NCBI GenBank assembly: GCA_027083915.1
Contig: JALWML010000230.1
Span: 1-13,921, forward strand
Length of the DNA: 13,921 nucleotides
Direction: 5' to 3'
Source: Lysobacterales bacterium
GTDB lineage: Bacteria; Pseudomonadota; Gammaproteobacteria; Xanthomonadales; Marinicellaceae
Shown: positions 13,492-13,921 of the stretch, one piece after another
How positions within the stretch are numbered: the stretch's first letter is position 1
Layout of the letters: every line of letters begins with the position of its first letter
The notes under the pieces: generated by a model
Database searches by the model: none
What the model was told of the DNA's origin: nothing
The model's input: only the letters and a program-made list of their open reading frames with translations
Translations under genes and position numbers: made by a program

Positions 13492-13921
13492 ATGATATTA
13501 AATTCATTATTCACTAAAGTTTTCGGCTCTCGAAATCAAAGACTCATCAAGCAACTTCTTAAAACGGTAGATAAAATTGACGCACTTGAGCCAAAGTATC
13601 AAGACATGCGTGATAGCGAACTGCAAAACCAAACTCAGGTTTTAAAGGAGCGCTTGAGCGAAGGAGAAAGTTTAAATGACATCATGATTGACGCTTTTGC
13701 TGTTGTGCGTGAGGCTTCTGTTAGAGTCATGAAGATGCGCCACTATCGTGAACAAATGATTGGTGGAATGGTTTTACATGATGGTAAAATTGCAGAAATG
13801 CGTACGGGTGAAGGTAAAACTTTAGTTGCCACTTTGCCTGCCTATTTAAATGCATTATCTGGAAAAGGCGTACATATTGTCACGGTTAATGACTACTTAG
13901 CAACTCGAGATGCGAAATGGA
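13492..13921 (+). CDS. secA: preprotein translocase ATPase SecA, 5' part
   Basis: The first 143 residues of SecA, the cytosolic/peripheral ATPase that drives proteins through SecYEG; the gene continues beyond the right edge. The N-terminal helix (FGSRNQRLIKQLLKTVDKI) leads into the DEAD-like motor domain: MRHYREQMIGGMVLH (82-96), the Walker A motif MRTGEGKT (103-110), LPAYLNAL (115-122) and IVTVNDYLATRDAKW at the edge. The ATG at 13492 has an AAGAGA ribosome binding site 11 bases upstream (13475-13480). Enterobacteria place the secretion monitor secM before secA; no secM-like reading frame exists in the 99-base gap here, so secM-type arrest control is absent at this locus. Confidence 0.97.
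   Translation, partial: MILNSLFTKVFGSRNQRLIKQLLKTVDKIDALEPKYQDMRDSELQNQTQVLKERLSEGESLNDIMIDAFAVVREASVRVMKMRHYREQMIGGMVLHDGKIAEMRTGEGKTLVATLPAYLNALSGKGVHIVTVNDYLATRDAKW

Noticed and set aside
1..13921. Defence island, prophage, insertion sequence or CRISPR array
   Set aside because: No transposase, integrase, phage, toxin-antitoxin or Cas motif and no regular direct repeats were seen; dprA is a housekeeping competence gene here.

Overview
The window is a chromosomal segment of an AT-rich gammaproteobacterium. The evidence is gene content and order: lysM-dprA-topA-tsaC beside def, and dciA-M23 peptidase-secA, both familiar gammaproteobacterial neighbourhoods. waaA and a cbb3-oxidase assembly gene (ccoS) indicate a Gram-negative cell that respires at low oxygen. 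A marine free-living or symbiotic lineage with an AT-rich genome, such as relatives of the SUP05/Thioglobus group, would fit, but that is a guess from composition and content, not a demonstrated assignment.

Layout. Bases 1-2936 (+) carry the 3' end of a LOG-family gene, an AlgI-like MBOAT O-acetyltransferase, and an AlgJ/AlgX-like partner whose frame is broken by one in-frame TAA. Tail to tail with these, 2939-4082 (-) holds def (peptide deformylase), which overlaps a YfcG-like glutathione transferase gene by 8 bases. A 194-base divergent intergenic region with an inverted repeat leads into a secreted LysM protein (+), which ends at a clear terminator. Then come dprA and a compact run of topA, tsaC, waaA, ccoS and a DsbD_2/TauE-SafE-type membrane protein, with short gaps or 4-base overlaps. 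Next is a small minus-strand gene of the DciA/DUF721 family, divergent from an M23 (LytM) peptidase gene. The 5' end of secA runs off the right edge.

How the genes work together. Most are housekeeping: nascent-protein processing (def), tRNA t6A synthesis (tsaC), DNA topology, uptake and replication (topA, dprA, dciA), envelope construction (waaA, M23 peptidase, LysM protein), protein export (secA) and cbb3 oxidase maturation (ccoS and its neighbour). The AlgI/AlgX-type pair would O-acetylate a periplasmic or extracellular glycan, but its second gene looks inactivated or needs stop-codon readthrough.

I found no tRNA, rRNA, CRISPR array, insertion sequence, prophage or defence island, and no convincing new multi-gene system. 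The points most worth checking are the single nonsense codon in the acetyltransferase partner, two genes absent from a long-ORF view or easily dismissed as shadows (ccoS, dciA), the def-GST coupling, the zinc-finger-less TopA with a lysine-rich tail, and two unexplained hairpins (4172-4205 and 13410-13430). No stretch over 300 bases lacks a gene.
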